A DNA stretch of 64,000 nucleotides from Prochilodus magdalenae (taxonomy: Eukaryota; Chordata; Actinopteri; Characiformes; Prochilodontidae). Positions within the stretch are counted from its first letter, which is position 1. Every line of letters begins with the position of its first letter. The stretch spans positions 167,792 through 231,791 of the forward strand of contig JAMWET010000767.1 in the NCBI GenBank assembly GCA_024036415.1, in the 5' to 3' direction. Positions 35,896 through 48,184 of this stretch are shown piece after piece. The notes beneath the pieces were generated by a model. That model made no database searches. It worked only from the letters and a program-made list of their open reading frames with translations, and was not told where the DNA came from. The position numbers and the translations under genes are program-made.

Positions 35896-36261
35896 GTACT
35901 TTTTAGGACACTTACTTTTAGTTTCTCCAAGGAATCTGCAGCACTGTCTTTCCACACTGAGTTCAGTCTTAGTCCACACATCTCCAGATATTTTTGAAAA
36001 CTATTTTATCTGTGTTTTTCATTTTATCTGTGCCAACCCTCATGGGTCCACATGGACGTGTTGTTTTAGGTGACAGGTAAATGCCGGTTTTCCAATTCTT
36101 CCATTGTCAGTGTTTTCATGTGGATGTACAAAATGCAGCTTTTTGGAAATGCTGACATCACACAGCTAACATGAGTCCAGGTACTTTATTCGCCAGAACA
36201 TGGGCTATCAGTTATACCAAGATTCCCTTTAATGTCATCGGTGTGTTATTTGTCATTTTTG

Positions 36262-36342
36262 TATTGGGTCAGTCAGGTACGGCGATAAAGCCTGTCCTTG
36301 CTTACCCACCAAGTTTCGTTGCTTGTCGGTTGATTCCTTCTG
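36262..36342 (-). mobile_element. Fragment of a family II Tc1-like element (copy D)
   Basis: AAAGCCTGTCCTTGCTTACC, CCACCAAGTTTCGTTGC and GGTTGATTCCTTCTG line up with the right side of copy B (28,395-28,500) and, reversed, with the left side of copy C. Only about 80 bp of the 5' end remains. Confidence 0.7.
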
Positions 36343-37084
36343 AAATATCTTCAATAAATAAACTGCAGAATGCAATAAATACATTACTGTTAAAGTACAG
36401 CACAAAATATCCACGGTATAAAGACTGAGCATGGCCTTCAGCATTTCCAACTACACTGTAAATCACGTGACATTTGGTCAGCACTGGCACATGTCTTGAT
36501 GCAGATTTTACTAGGCCTATGAGGATGTTCTGGAGGTAGAATATCTAGCTGGTATGATGTGGAATGGCGGGGGCGGGGGTGTGTAAGGGGGCAAGTCTTA
36601 TGACGGTTTATTTTAGCTGCTGGTGATCAGCTGATAGAGAGGTGTTATAGACACTGCTCAGACACACCAGGGCGCTGAACATGTGCTCTCCATACAGCCA
36701 GAGTGGGCAGCGCACGAGGAACAACTTCAGTTCCTCTTTCATCAAGCACCTACTTCACACTCTGTTCCCTTCACATTCCTAGTCCTGCATGTCGGTAAAC
36801 AGCAGAGTTAGCACCTAGTCTCGTAGCATTAAACGTATTTATAGGGCATTAGAGTCAGAACTAAGGTAAACTGTATACATAGATCCTAAAGGAGCAACAT
36901 CTGTCAGGGTCTTTTGAGTTTTCAGCTCAGAGCTTTCACTGTTCTTTCAACTTATAAGCTTTCGGCTAAGCAGTGTCCTTCTCAGACTCAGTGACACTTT
37001 ATTTGGTGGACAGATAAAGCCAAAATTTCTTGTCTCTCATTCTAAGGCTGTTCATCCCTGTCTCCATTCTGCTAGACCTACACT

Positions 37085-37580
37085 TACCAAGCACTTTATT
37101 AAGAGCATCTCCTCCACTTCCAATGTATCAGCTTTACCTACCATATATCATCATCATTTTCTCTGCATACTTTGTTAGCCCCCTTTACTATGTTCTTTAA
37201 TGGTCAAGACCCCCACTGGACCACCACAGAGCAGAAGAATCATTCTAACCAATAATATTCTCTTGTGGCTAGTGTCCTGTGGGCAATGTCCTGTGGGCAG
37301 TATCCTGTGGGCACTGATGAAGAACTAGAGGATGACCGACCCAAACTCTGCAGCAGCCAATGAGCTATCCTCTCTGACTGTACATCTACGAGGTGAACCA
37401 GGTAGGAGTGTCTGGTAGAATGGACAGGTCAGCAGCACTGCTGGGTCTGATCCACATGTACCAACACAAAACGCATTAACACACCACCCCAATGTTAGTA
37501 TGACTGCAGGGCTGAGAATGATCCACCACCCACATAATACCTGCTCCGTGGTGGTCCTGTGGGTCTCCTGACCACTGATA
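37085..37580. mobile_element. Dispersed otophysan-type repeat, rearranged copy
   Basis: Recognisable words in sequence are CTGCATACTTTGTTAGCCCC, GGACCACCACAGAGCAG, three tandem CCTGTGGGCA-type repeats at 37,275-37,315, TGATGAAGAACTAGAGGATG, GGTAGGAGTGTCTGGTAGAA, CACATTAACACACCACC-like sequence, and GAGAATGATCCACCACCCAC. I recall these from a repeat widespread in characins and catfish. It has no coding capacity, and its class is unknown to me. Confidence 0.7.
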
Positions 37581-39135
37581 AAAAAGTTTTGAACAGTTTC
37601 AACATCCTTTATTTTAAAAAAGGCAACTTTGGTTTTCCTGTATATAGGCTCTTTAGCATGGAATGAAGTGTTTGAGGAATTACCCGTGAGAAAAAATGTC
37701 TTCCATTACGATATTACAGTAGAAATGTAGCAACAGCTTTCCTGAATTGACAACGCTCGACTGCTCCACGAGCAGACCACCTGGGGTACATCTCTTTCCA
37801 TATTCAGCCTGCTGTAAAAGAGAGCAGACTTGGGGCTGGACCAGGTGCTTAAATCTTACACTTATCACAAGCCTTTCTGAGTCCAGGAGAGAAAGCGCCA
37901 AGGGCCTACTGAGACTGTGTTTATGAAGGGATTAAATGCAATCTGTGGGTTTGGGGTGTGCAGCCAAACAGAAATAAAGATGAAGAGCATTTGTCCCTGA
38001 CTGGGAATCTTCAAGAACGCTCTTCTCCTGAGGACTTCTTCCTCTGTATTAATATATCTTTACTGTCGAAAGAAAAACTCTCATCTCTGTTATGATAACT
38101 TAGCAGCAGATAGCAGAGAGTACAGTAATATACTTCGTCAGCTTTCTTTGGCTAATAAAAGATTTATTTGCTCTATTGTTGATTCCATTTTGCTAATAAT
38201 ACTTCCCCAGTTTCCATAGACAAAAAATAAATCAATGTTAAATGTCCAGAAAGTTCTATACAGACAAACAGAGTGCAGGAGTGGAGCCAGAAGACTGTAG
38301 GCGCTCAGTGCCTCAGCGACTCGCAGAGAAGGACCTCATCACGTCCAAGAGTAACATTGTGACTCACAGAGTTCTCCCCGTGCCGCTCGCCCTGGGTGAA
38401 GTGTAAATTAAATCCTTTAGAAAAAGTCAGGAGAGCACTGTTCAGCAGTGCCTTAGCATCAAGCTGGAGGGGCGGGGGTGGGGGAACTGTGCTAGTGCTG
38501 GGCCTGGAGCTAAGCCTGGACAGTGAGGCCTTCAGGCGGTCAGCTGAATTTCAAAGACAAAGTCCAGACAGAGATGTTCTCCTCTCAGCCCAGAGAAAGC
38601 GTTGGGTGATACAAGCAGGCCAAGGGGACGACACAAGTTATCTCTCCAAGTCAGGGGAGTTCAGAGGTCAATCTTGAATGCTTGTGTGGAGGAGTAGATG
38701 AATGTCGTAAAGCAGTAGAGGAGGATAAATGGGAAATTTGCTGGCTTAAAGGGTTGATATCATATTTTTCTGGAATGACGTCCACTTGTAAAGTTTGTCT
38801 GGGTAAATGTGGTAAAAACAGTCATACTTAATTTATACGTGACTATTTTCTGGCCTCTCTTTATAGTTTTACACTTCAATTATCCACGTCAAGACTAATA
38901 TACAGCTGCTGTCAGAACAAAATCTCCAAAATAATAACTTTACTGGAGAAAGAGGAAACATAGGCTCCTTTATATTATTGTAAGTCGGGCGTTTAAATAT
39001 GTCGTTCATTGGGTCCATTTATCATAACATTCACACACAATGCAAAGGTCAAAAGACACTTTTAAATACAATGACAAAAATGGAGAAACGAGCAGCAATA
39101 TATTTCAATTTCAAAATACAGGCTTAACTGTATTA
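37581..39135. other. No gene seen; GC-richer patch at 38,250-38,700
   Basis: AT-rich sequence has a more complex patch in the middle. There a 93-codon frame (38,396-38,677) includes a glycine-rich run encoded by GGGGCGGGGGTGGGGG. It has no resemblance to a known protein. No repeat was recognised. Confidence 0.45.
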
Positions 39136-39290
39136 CAGGTAGGCCAATGTAGTGTTAGGAGTCTTGCCCAGGGACTCTAATTGGTCTAGCACAGCGTAGT
39201 GACCAAGACTGGTAATTGAACTCCAGTTGCCCACATAGGGTGAGCACACCAGCAGGTAGTGGTGTTATCCATTGCACCACACCAACCTCT
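39136..39290. mobile_element. Short dispersed fish repeat (SINE-like)
   Basis: GGAGTCTTGCCCAGGGACTC, GGTAATTGAACTCCAGTTGC and TATCCATTGCACCACACCAA are landmarks of a common fish repeat that reads roughly 'cttgcccaaggac ... gggatttgaacc ... ccactgcgccac'. The copy is diverged and its borders are unclear. Confidence 0.6.
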
Positions 39291-40860
39291 GTTCTGATTG
39301 GGTGGTCTGTACTGAAACTTATTCAAAAAGCATTCAAGGATGAAGACACTGTATGACTTTAAAGTGACCTGTTGAAGCTAAGCTGATATACATATAGATA
39401 TATATATAGATGTATGGACTGTTGAAAAAATGTTTTTGCATGATCTGGGCCCTTTATGACACAATGTTTGCTGATGCTAATGTGATAATTTTCATTATTC
39501 ATATAGTGTGAAAATATCAGCCACCCTTCACATACATGTGAAATTCTCTGGTGAATGGAGCAGCAGAATTAAGATCAATGCGATCCAGAGCTCATCGGAA
39601 CGGCCACAGGACACTCTACTCATCTGCAGAGTTTGGCTTCCTTATAATTCCAATCTGTAGTCCTTTAATGATCAGATACTAAACTTCTTCTTTGTGAGTT
39701 CTACAGGTTAGGAATCTTTTTAGGTAAAGTGGGTGAGCTGGAGCAGAGGAAACACTAAAGCAAGCAGAGCTGCGGGGGTTCAGGATCAGGGTGGGGAACC
39801 ACTTGGTTTGGTTCAGAAGATAAAATATGTATCATGAGGTCATGCTGCTCTGTGTGGTTATTTGAGTGGGTCAGCATGAAATGGGCAAGGACACAAGGGG
39901 CTCCCACCCAAGATAGTGCTGAATGCTGGGAACCTTTCGCAGTGCCTTCATGTTGGACCACTGCCCCACCAGGCATTCCTGGCCTATCGCTATCCACACA
40001 CACCAGCACAAGCTCTGAGAGCGGGGCTGGAGAGTGTCACCGCTCTGTGACAGGAAGACTGGAGCTCACAATCCTAATTTGCTGCTGGATGGTGGTCTGC
40101 TTTTTGTTACACAGACCATGTGATAAGATGCAGGTTTGCCATCCCCTGTCTTCTTTTTTTCCACTCCGCCCAACGGACCCTTTTGTGTCTCTCTGGCCTC
40201 CCTCCTCCACCTCAGCCTCCTCCATGAAAACGGTGAAGATAAATGACTTGTCTGAGACGTGACGCCTGCTGTTCTTTGACAATTTTTGCCCAAATAACAC
40301 ATGACATGCATTCACATTGGTAAGCATTCGGCTTCAGGCTGGCTGGAGTTTGCTATTAAAAAGCCTTCTGGTCCAGGCAGACGTCCTGAGAGAAGAGGAA
40401 GATTAGCACCGGACAGGCTCTGCTGAGAAGGAATCAGCATGGAAAACACCTTGGTGTTTCACATTCTTCCGATATATCTGTAGTAGGCAGGAAGAAAGCG
40501 GTAAATTGAGCCTAAGTCTGGTAGGGACTCCTTGGAGGGAGCGGTAATGGTTTAAATGCTGATGGACAGGCTGCCTATGACACAGTAGACTGAGCTGAAT
40601 TAAGCAAGTGGTGATTCAGCTATGCCATTCTCTAAGGGAACATGCTAAGCTTCAACCAATTAAAGAAGCTGAATGATCAATTCCCTCAGGTAGGAAACTC
40701 ATTTATGTCAATTATAATGGAGATGTCAGAAAAGCAGCCATAAATTCATTGTTATCAAAAACATTACAGCATTATATACCGTATTATTATATGGGATTTT
40801 TTTAGAATCAAAATCTAGCAGTCTCTATCTCTACTAGCTTCTATCTATATTCTGTAGTCC
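39291..40860. other. No gene seen; GC-richer patch at 39,750-40,460
   Basis: A frame of 142 codons (39,834-40,262) faces frames on the other strand through the same GC-richer patch. None resembles a protein I know. The patch may be conserved non-coding sequence. Confidence 0.4.
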
Positions 40861-42145
40861 AGAGCACATCCCAGTGTTCTCCTATAAAGAATAATTAACA
40901 CAGTTCTTAGGTTGATATGCAGAACCTGGAGATTACTGGGGGTCTCTAAAAGGCTTTCCCTCATTAATAATACGGCATCCCCCAATTAATTCTCTTTTAC
41001 AAAGTTCTCTGCCATTCAGGAAGGCTTCCTTTCCTTTGCAGTGCTCTTCAACGTTCTCTTCATGCACACAGTTCCAAGGTAGGGTGATCTCCTGTATGCT
41101 GGGTACTCTTCCCTATTCACATTGTTCTAGAAGGTTCCTCCCAGTCACATGTTCTAGATGATATATATATATATATATATATATACTGTATATTGTGTTT
41201 GACTATATTCATAATATTAATAGCGTTTCTTATTCACAATGTTCCAGAATGTTCTTCTGCAGAGCGAATTTTTGCTCGAGAGACAGAACCAATATATTGT
41301 CACATTGAGTGATGACAGTTTTGTCAGTGTTCTAGTCAGTTTTGTGTCACCATCTAACTAGGCTTCTTTCTATCTAGCTAATGTGCTAGCTAACGTTTCG
41401 TTTATTGGCTGCAATGAACTGATACACTGTTCTACTCTCCACACACACGTCCACTTTTACAATGAAGCATGTGGAGAGTCAAACAAAGCTTTATATTTTT
41501 ATGTTGAGTGTTGAGGTAAAAATCTCTCGGTCTGTGGTCACTAACATAAATGCTAATAGCATTAGTCTCTCATAGCTGGTCACCTGATGTTGTAATGCTC
41601 TCTACAAACTAATAATTCTAGGAATATGGATGAACACATTAAGTAAATTCATTACATACACAGGTATATTTGACATAACAGCCCCAACCACAATGGGATT
41701 TTACTCATTCTATTTCCATTTCAACTGGGAGGTATGAATTCTCCCTCTGGGAGTCTTTTATTTGCAAACATATGAATAAGTTCTATAGACAATGGACATC
41801 CTTTCCCTCCCACACTATTCTACAATGTTCTTCCATTATTAATACTCTTCAAGAATGTTCCTTGCCTGCTCACTGTTTTATGGTGTCCTCTTTTACACTG
41901 TTCCTCATCCTGCAATGCTTTTTACACAGTTCTGTAATGTTCTTTCCCCATTCACACTGCACTTGAATGTTCCCCCTGATTGAATGCTGTTCTAGAACCT
42001 TCCCTGCATTCACACTCTTCTAGAAAGTTCTCTTCATTCACATCAGATATGCTTCTCCTCTCACACTGTTCCAGAATGTTCCCTCTTCATTTATGCCTAG
42101 TCTAGAACTTTCTCCTCCATTTGGCCATGTTCTAGAATGCTCTCC
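40860..42145 (+). repeat. Decayed ~30-bp repeat with heat-shock-element-like core
   Basis: Degenerate units of the form ATTCACACTGTTCTAGAA plus TGTTC recur about every 28-31 bp in the clearest part (41,990, 42,018, 42,069, about 42,099, 42,130) and more loosely elsewhere. The core fits nTTCnnGAAnnTTC, the heat-shock-factor consensus. Perfect matches are at 41,125-41,137, 41,242-41,254, 41,848-41,860, 41,990-42,002, 42,018-42,030 and 42,069-42,081. One-mismatch forms are at 41,818, 41,930 and 42,130. Unrelated AT-rich sequence interrupts the repeat at about 41,160-41,230 and 41,280-41,780. Whether any factor binds is unknown. Confidence 0.65.
41161..41184. repeat. (AT)n microsatellite
   Basis: Twelve AT dinucleotides lie within the decayed repeat region. 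Confidence 0.95.
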
Positions 42146-42579
42146 TCTGTTCATACACGTTTGTTTGGTTTGTCATGCTCTATTCTGGAACAACATAAAG
42201 CTGGCTGCCAACATTAGGACGGTTTGTTGAGAAAGTTGGGTTGGTGTGCTACAACAGTCCATGGCTGCTGGTCCTCTGTGGTTCTGGCTAACATCATGTC
42301 CTGTCTGCTTATGGACAGCTACAGAAGCCTCTGCCCCTGGGCAAGCAGAGCTCTACAGTCTCCCTGCAGAACAACATGAAAAGAGGGTGTTTTTTTTTTG
42401 GTAATCATTTTCTTCTGGGTCGCTTGACACACAGTTGGTGAGGGCTTTTAATACAACGTTCTGTGAAATCGACTCAGTTTCAGTGGCAGTGCTACAGTAA
42501 CTGTGTGGAGAATTATGGTGGGGATCTGTTATGGTTATTTGGTTATAAATGCTGCAGAAGGCAGTTTCCATCTCTGAGA

Positions 42580-44110
42580 GAGATCTCTAATTACATCTGA
42601 TTTAGTCTTCTTCAGAAGCCGCGGAGAACGGCCTGGCTACAAACCGCAAGCGCTGCCAACCCCAATGCTTCTTCGTCCTTCAGGAGAATATTAAGTCTGA
42701 GAGGTCAGCTTTCTATCTGCTTCACAAAATCATTTCTTGCAGGGAGCAAATTCTTCACTGCTGACTTTTTTTTTTTTTCGAAATCATCAGCTGATGAAGT
42801 AGTCCAAGTCTGCGAGATGGAGAAGTCGTGTTTTGCTTGGCAAGACTCTTGCGACTTCTCCTCTGCATTCAAGCCTACCATATGCAAAAGGACCATGTCT
42901 TTCCCAGCTTTTAATAAATCCAGATCGCACTGTTATTCTAGCCCTTTTTTCCAAGGCTGTGGGTCGGAGTAGTGGGGAACAAAAATATTATGGTCATCCG
43001 CCATAAATTCTCCCAGCTTTGGAAAGCCACAAAAACCCCCTCTTTGTTTCACTGAGAGTCCATCTTACAGAGCAATGGGAAAATCAGGTCTAGGGGAGCG
43101 TCAGGCGTGTGGGATGGGGATGAAGCAAATGAAAGAGCCAGACGAGAGTCTAAAGGTTAGGATGCTCTTCCTCCTCTGCTCAGTTCTTTTTTCCTTATTT
43201 TCTCTCCATCAGCATTTTTCTAGCTTGAGAGCCTTGAGTAAGAAGAAGTGCATTATCTCTCCAGTGCCAGCAAATGAATTCCAATTTAGCTTGCCATGAT
43301 GCAGCTACACTGCTGTAAGGTCCTTCTACTTCTCTCTGTCCTCTATCCATCCATCCGTCTGATGGCCAGCAGCATGGAGCGTTTAGCGCCTGTGCATGCT
43401 CCTCGGGAAGCTCCGATCTAGCTCCACTGCAGGACTCCACTGCAATAACCTCCCTTCTATCTGACTGAGAGAGGAAGAGATAAAACGTCTGCTTGAACTT
43501 GAAATAAAACTCATAATTGCATTAATGCAAAGCACTGGGGGATCCGTAATGGAGCTATCTAGAGATTCGCCAGAGCATTCCTGCCTTTGTGCACACAGTG
43601 AGAGAGCCTCTCGTCACTCCAGCTTGGGCTTTGATTTAGGGCACGCAATGAAACCCTGCAGTAATTTGTGCAAAAAGGAAAACACAGACATTTACTATGC
43701 AGATCCAGATATGTTTAGTGGCCATATCCCAGCCCATCTGGTTCCATTTAAATCCAGTTGGAGTCACATATGAAATTATACTTGGCTGTCTTCGTTTTAT
43801 TAGTCAGCTTTGATTTATGACCTTCAAAGTAAAAAATAATTGGCCGACACTGGATGTCTTTTATAAGACTTGTTCGGGGGCAAACGCGAGAAGCTGGAAA
43901 AATGAGTCGAAACAGAAGGAATGCATGACGTTATGGGTTGAGAAGGAGCAGGGCTCCAGCCGAGCCGCGTTGTGTATTTTTATAACAGGCGCCTCCTTGG
44001 CCAGCTATGCTCCACGGTGCCAAGTGCTTGTGTACATAGCATCCAACAGGTCATGTAACTTTTGGATGAAAAACATCTTCATGCGATAGGTCAGTGACTA
44101 GAGCAAACAT
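42580..44110. other. Complex single-copy blocks, possible conserved non-coding elements
   Basis: The sequence is repeat-free and balanced in composition over long stretches, notably 42,600-42,680, 43,520-43,680 and 43,800-44,060. Open frames up to 90 codons occur (43,817-44,089) without resemblance to known proteins. This is the kind of sequence seen in enhancer-rich gene deserts, which is inference only. Confidence 0.3.
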
Positions 44111-45179
44111 GCGGCTGTGAAACAATCGGTGAGATTAAGGAAGGGTCATGAGAGAACAGCGAATACGCTTGGGCTTTGCTTATGGGGGGGGATGAAGGCA
44201 TGTTCAGTGCCGCAAGTCAAAATCAAGAACTCCGCAGTGTGTAATAATAGCACCTATGCAGCATCACTCTTATTTTCATCCCTCCTCTTCCAGTTTGTTA
44301 GTTGATCGATGAGTTTGGATGCATCTTTTTTCCTCTGTTTGCAGCACTGAAAAGCCTTTGGATTTAAAAAGATGATTAACTCTCAAGATTGGAGAAAGAA
44401 TGGCTTAATAATTGCATAACAAATGAATGAATCGATAAATGAATCAATCAGTCAGTGAATCATGAAAACGGGAAGTCAACAGAATATCAGCTATGTCCTC
44501 TATCTCTTTATCAAACTCCTAATTGGTGCAACCATCTAAGGATGTACTCACTCTAGGTGTTCCATATGCCAGATTACATTTGGCCTCCATAGTGTTGTTT
44601 GTTTGACTCACCTTGAAGAGACTTCCTAGTGTGATCACTGACGATTCCCAAGCAAAGGAATCCGAAATGATGTCAGTGATGCAACTGTGCCATTCCATGA
44701 ACAGCAAAGGGGCATGTTCACCTCATATGAGATCAGAACATCAGCCAAAAATGCAGAAGAGAAGCCTTGTTGGTTAAAACTGGGTTACCGGAGTTTCTTG
44801 GAGTAAGCACGTGCCTGCTTGGTAGCATGGTGTGATAGGGGGAGTCTGATCTAGAGGGTGAAAATAACCAGAAACAAAGAGAAAGCTAAAACCACCCACT
44901 CTCACATGACTTCCTACTCCATTAGCATATAATTCAGTACTAGTGTACAAGCTGGTAATTCAGTACATACATAGTGACTTACATAGTGCACCTCATCTTG
45001 TTTTCTTAAATTCTCTCAAGTTGGTTTTGGGTGCTAACTTACTGATAGTGTTTCCTTAGAATGCCCATCTTCTGACTTCAGCTTTCTTAATAGCTTATTC
45101 ACGAAATTTTGCTTCGTCATAATACATCCAATATAAGAGCATCAGTTTGGTTATCTGGGCTTCGAACGAGGGGTGGGGC
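44111..45179. other. No gene seen
   Basis: Mostly AT-rich sequence. The part from about 44,500 may be a further piece of the RTE-type element that follows, but I could not match it. Confidence 0.4.
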
Positions 45180-45890
45180 TTGATTTGGTCAAGAATTTGT
45201 TTGTTTGGTTTCATTTCCATCTAAGGGACTACAGTTTTTGCCAGCACCGAAGTTCAAAGGCATCAATGTTTTCCTTTCACATCCATAAAGAACTGTGTAA
45301 AGGATCACAGTCTGGGAAATTCTGATGTTTCTTTCTAAAGACAAATCATTCCATTTTCAAGGACCTTCATCTTTATTCTGATGAGGGTCTATTTATGTCA
45401 CTTCTTAAGAGCTGGATCTGTAGTTGTTAGTAACTTAAGTAACTGTCCACCACATCTGCAACCTTTGTTTTCTACATGTCGAGCTGAACTTCTAACTTTT
45501 CTTGCTTCAGTTTTCTATAAGGCCCTTGGGGTTTTTCTAACTTTCCATCAGTGTTGTGTTTACTGATGTTTCTTGCAACGCTCTTGAGTCTTCAGTCACC
45601 TTCCTTCAGTTCTACCTCTCTCATTATATGTTCCACACAGAGGTTGAGCAGGTATGGTGATAGTGGCAGTCTTGGCTAACTTGTTGATGAGTTTGGAGGT
45701 TCCTCATTGGAACAGTGACATGTTTTGGTATATTAATTTTCCTGAGACAGTCATAGGCTTTGCTGTAGTCAATGAACCGCATGCTGATATCCTTATAATT
45801 TCTTGGCTTTTTAAACTATCCAGCATATTTCAACAAGGTCCCACCTCCTCCTCTGTCTATCCTGAATCTATCTTACATGTCTAGCTGTAG
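45180..45890 (-). pseudogene. RTE-type LINE fragment (reverse transcriptase and C-terminal part)
   Basis: Read on the minus strand, 45,779-45,743 gives RFIDYSKAYDCL, the F-x-D-Y-x-KAFD motif A of non-LTR reverse transcriptases, with its catalytic aspartate. Further down (45,680-45,615) it gives LPLSPYLLNLCVEHIMRE, matching the C-x-LSP-x-LFNLY-x-E-x-IMR segment typical of RTE/BovB-like elements. Near 45,240-45,300, CAAAGGCATCAAT and CACATCCATAAAGAACTGTG match the downstream region of such elements. Frames shift and contain stops. The endonuclease, which should lie beyond 45,890, is absent. This is a 5'-truncated, dead copy. Confidence 0.85.
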
Positions 45891-47676
45891 ACAATACAAA
45901 TATGTCCATAAGTTATTTATTTAATTCAAGGTTTGTTTAGGATCATTATCATGTTCAGTTTCCAGTTTAAAATACTACGACTCTTACAACAAACAATCCA
46001 CATACAATATACAGTCTTCTTATCTAAAAACATATCTGTAACTAAGGTTAGCCGTTCTGGAGAATGATTGTGGATATTTGAACTCAACAACAAAACAAAT
46101 ACTGCCCTCCCCTAAGTTGTCGTCCCCCGGTCATAGATTCACATTGCCAAAGTGAATAAAACACGGCTAGAAAATTTGTTCACATGACCATAAAACCCTT
46201 TGTCTGTTGTATGGATAAGCACCAAGAAGATGGCAAATAGGAGGCCAAGTATAGCCTTGATATCGCCTCACAGATGGTGAGGCAGCTCCGTTCCCATGCT
46301 TGATCTAAGAAGTTCTTTCTCAATCTTTGTTCTGCAGATCTTCTCATCTTTGGCTGTTTCTCGACCATCTCTCCTACTTGACAGCCCCTCCTCTTTCCCC
46401 TGTCCTGTGCACAAACCAGGGCTGTGTACAAACATCAATTTCTTTCCAGCAGTGAGAACAGACAGCTAGTGGACTACAAGGAGGACTTGAAGCGTACTGG
46501 ATTAGCGTTGCTTGCTGTGCCTTTAATAAGGCACTCTTATGTTCAACCTAGCAACAGTTTTTTTCTGGAAAATGCAGGTCAGTTATGGGAAGTGAATTAT
46601 AGTATTGCTTTTCCACCACCTTTGCCTCTCTGTCATTAAAGTAGACTGACACAGTGACAGCCAAGCAGACAAGCTCCAGGCTAGTGAGCGGAAAATAGCT
46701 TTTTTTGTTTTAATGCAGTTCATATTGGTTTAATCCTGAGTTTATCATCCTGCTGTTTCATTGCTCCAGTGTGCTCAGGAAACCTCTACTGCACATACGA
46801 TAGGGAAGTGCACTGTTGGTTTGCACGAGTCAGCTCTGTGGAAGAAAGGACGTTCATTCATTTCCGAGCGTAAGAGCACACATCTCCCACATGGTCTGCA
46901 TATTTGCTCCTGCTGGAGTTTACAAACATGGGCAGCTGTCTGTGCGAGCAGGACGCTCAAACACTGAACATGTCTGAAATGTCTCCTGACAGCCTGTGTT
47001 TTTCCAGCATTGCGAGGCACGCAATATGGCAAAAAAAGTTTTCCAGCACTCTAAATATATATATTTATATTTTTTACGTGATGCTTGCCAAAAATTAAGG
47101 CTAAATTCTGCCAGACTGAGATGTTCAAATTCACAAAAAATCTACGGTATACAACCAAAAAGTCCAGTTAGCTCAGACTAAACGTGTCGGTCTGTATTTG
47201 GATGCTGTGTTCCCACTTCACAATTGATTTATTTACATTTCATTTTACTTTGTGTTTGTATATTTAGTTTTATAGTGGAGTGGAGCTTCACGGAACATCT
47301 CCTCTTTCATGGTTTGACATGCTTTCATGGGAAAAAACAATCAGAGCACATTGTTACTGTAAGCGCTATTTTAATCAAGACTCCGTTCGGATCAGCGAAG
47401 TTCAGATCGGAGTAGAAATTGACAAAGACTTTCATTTATCCCTGGATAACTCCAAGCAAATACCCAGAGAAATGCAAAACATCTCTCTCAATGCTTTGTC
47501 CTTGGCTGCCTCTTGTAAAAAGTTGCATTGTGCATAAATGTTTAAAAGGACGAGAAAAAGAATAAAAAGAGTGTAGGCTGAAAGAGAGAAGGTATGTCTG
47601 CGAGTGGAAGATTTGTGCACTTGCAGAGAAGGAGGGGGGAAGCGAGAGAAGGAACATTTTCTTTCCTTTTTTTCAG
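45891..47676. other. No gene supported; mixed AT-rich and complex sequence
   Basis: 46,760-47,000 is complex and GC-balanced, and may be a conserved element. Overlapping frames of 60-85 codons on both strands resemble nothing. TATATATATTTATATTTT-type sequence lies near 47,056-47,075. Confidence 0.4.
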
Positions 47677-47791
47677 CTTTTGGAAGGCAGCCTAAAAATG
47701 TGCCTGTCGCAGATGTTTCAACAGAAGGTGTTTGCATGCTGTTCGTTAATACACTGCCATACGGGACACAGTATGACCACCACAATAACCA
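47677..47791 (+). CDS. Candidate internal exon (weak)
   Basis: A strong acceptor-like sequence (ATTTTCTTTCCTTTTTTTCAG, ending at 47,676) is followed by 115 bases open in one frame. A donor-like CCA|GTAAGT then follows at 47,792. The frame reads FGRQPKNVPVADVSTEG, continues with VCMLFVNTLPYGTQYDHHNN and ends with two spare bases, CA. I do not recognise the protein. A run of 38 open codons is not rare by chance, and good splice motifs are common in AT-rich DNA. The main support is that the phase matches the candidate terminal exon at 49,279. No upstream exon was found. Treat it as a hypothesis. Confidence 0.2.
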
Positions 47792-48184
47792 GTAAGTAAC
47801 ACTCTCTGTGTGTGGAGCGGGGAGCCAACTTTACCTTCTGTTTTTGGGAGAACCTATACCCTGTGGATTGAGACATACCTTGATGCTGCCGCATTGCTTA
47901 TGACAAAGGTTTGGTGGACATGGCGAGTGGTGGTCGTCTACAGTCTGGAAGTATGGCAGTGAATAGATGCCTCCACCATATGTCTTTGTCTAAGTGTGCA
48001 TTATCCCATTAAACTCCAAGGATCCACAGACAATTCCAGGCATTCCTTACTCTTATGACTATATGCATTATTACTATAAGCCTCATCGTATTATACATTT
48101 CTGTAGTGCAGATAACGGATCCTCAGAGAACTACAGTATGAGCATCCAAGAAACATTCTGAAAATAGGTCTATATGCTATATAT

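Noticed and set aside
46904..47098. ORF starting MGSCLCEQ, which looks like a myristoylation or palmitoylation signal
   Set aside because: It is only 64 codons, ends in AT-rich Ile/Tyr text, and has no family match or gene context.
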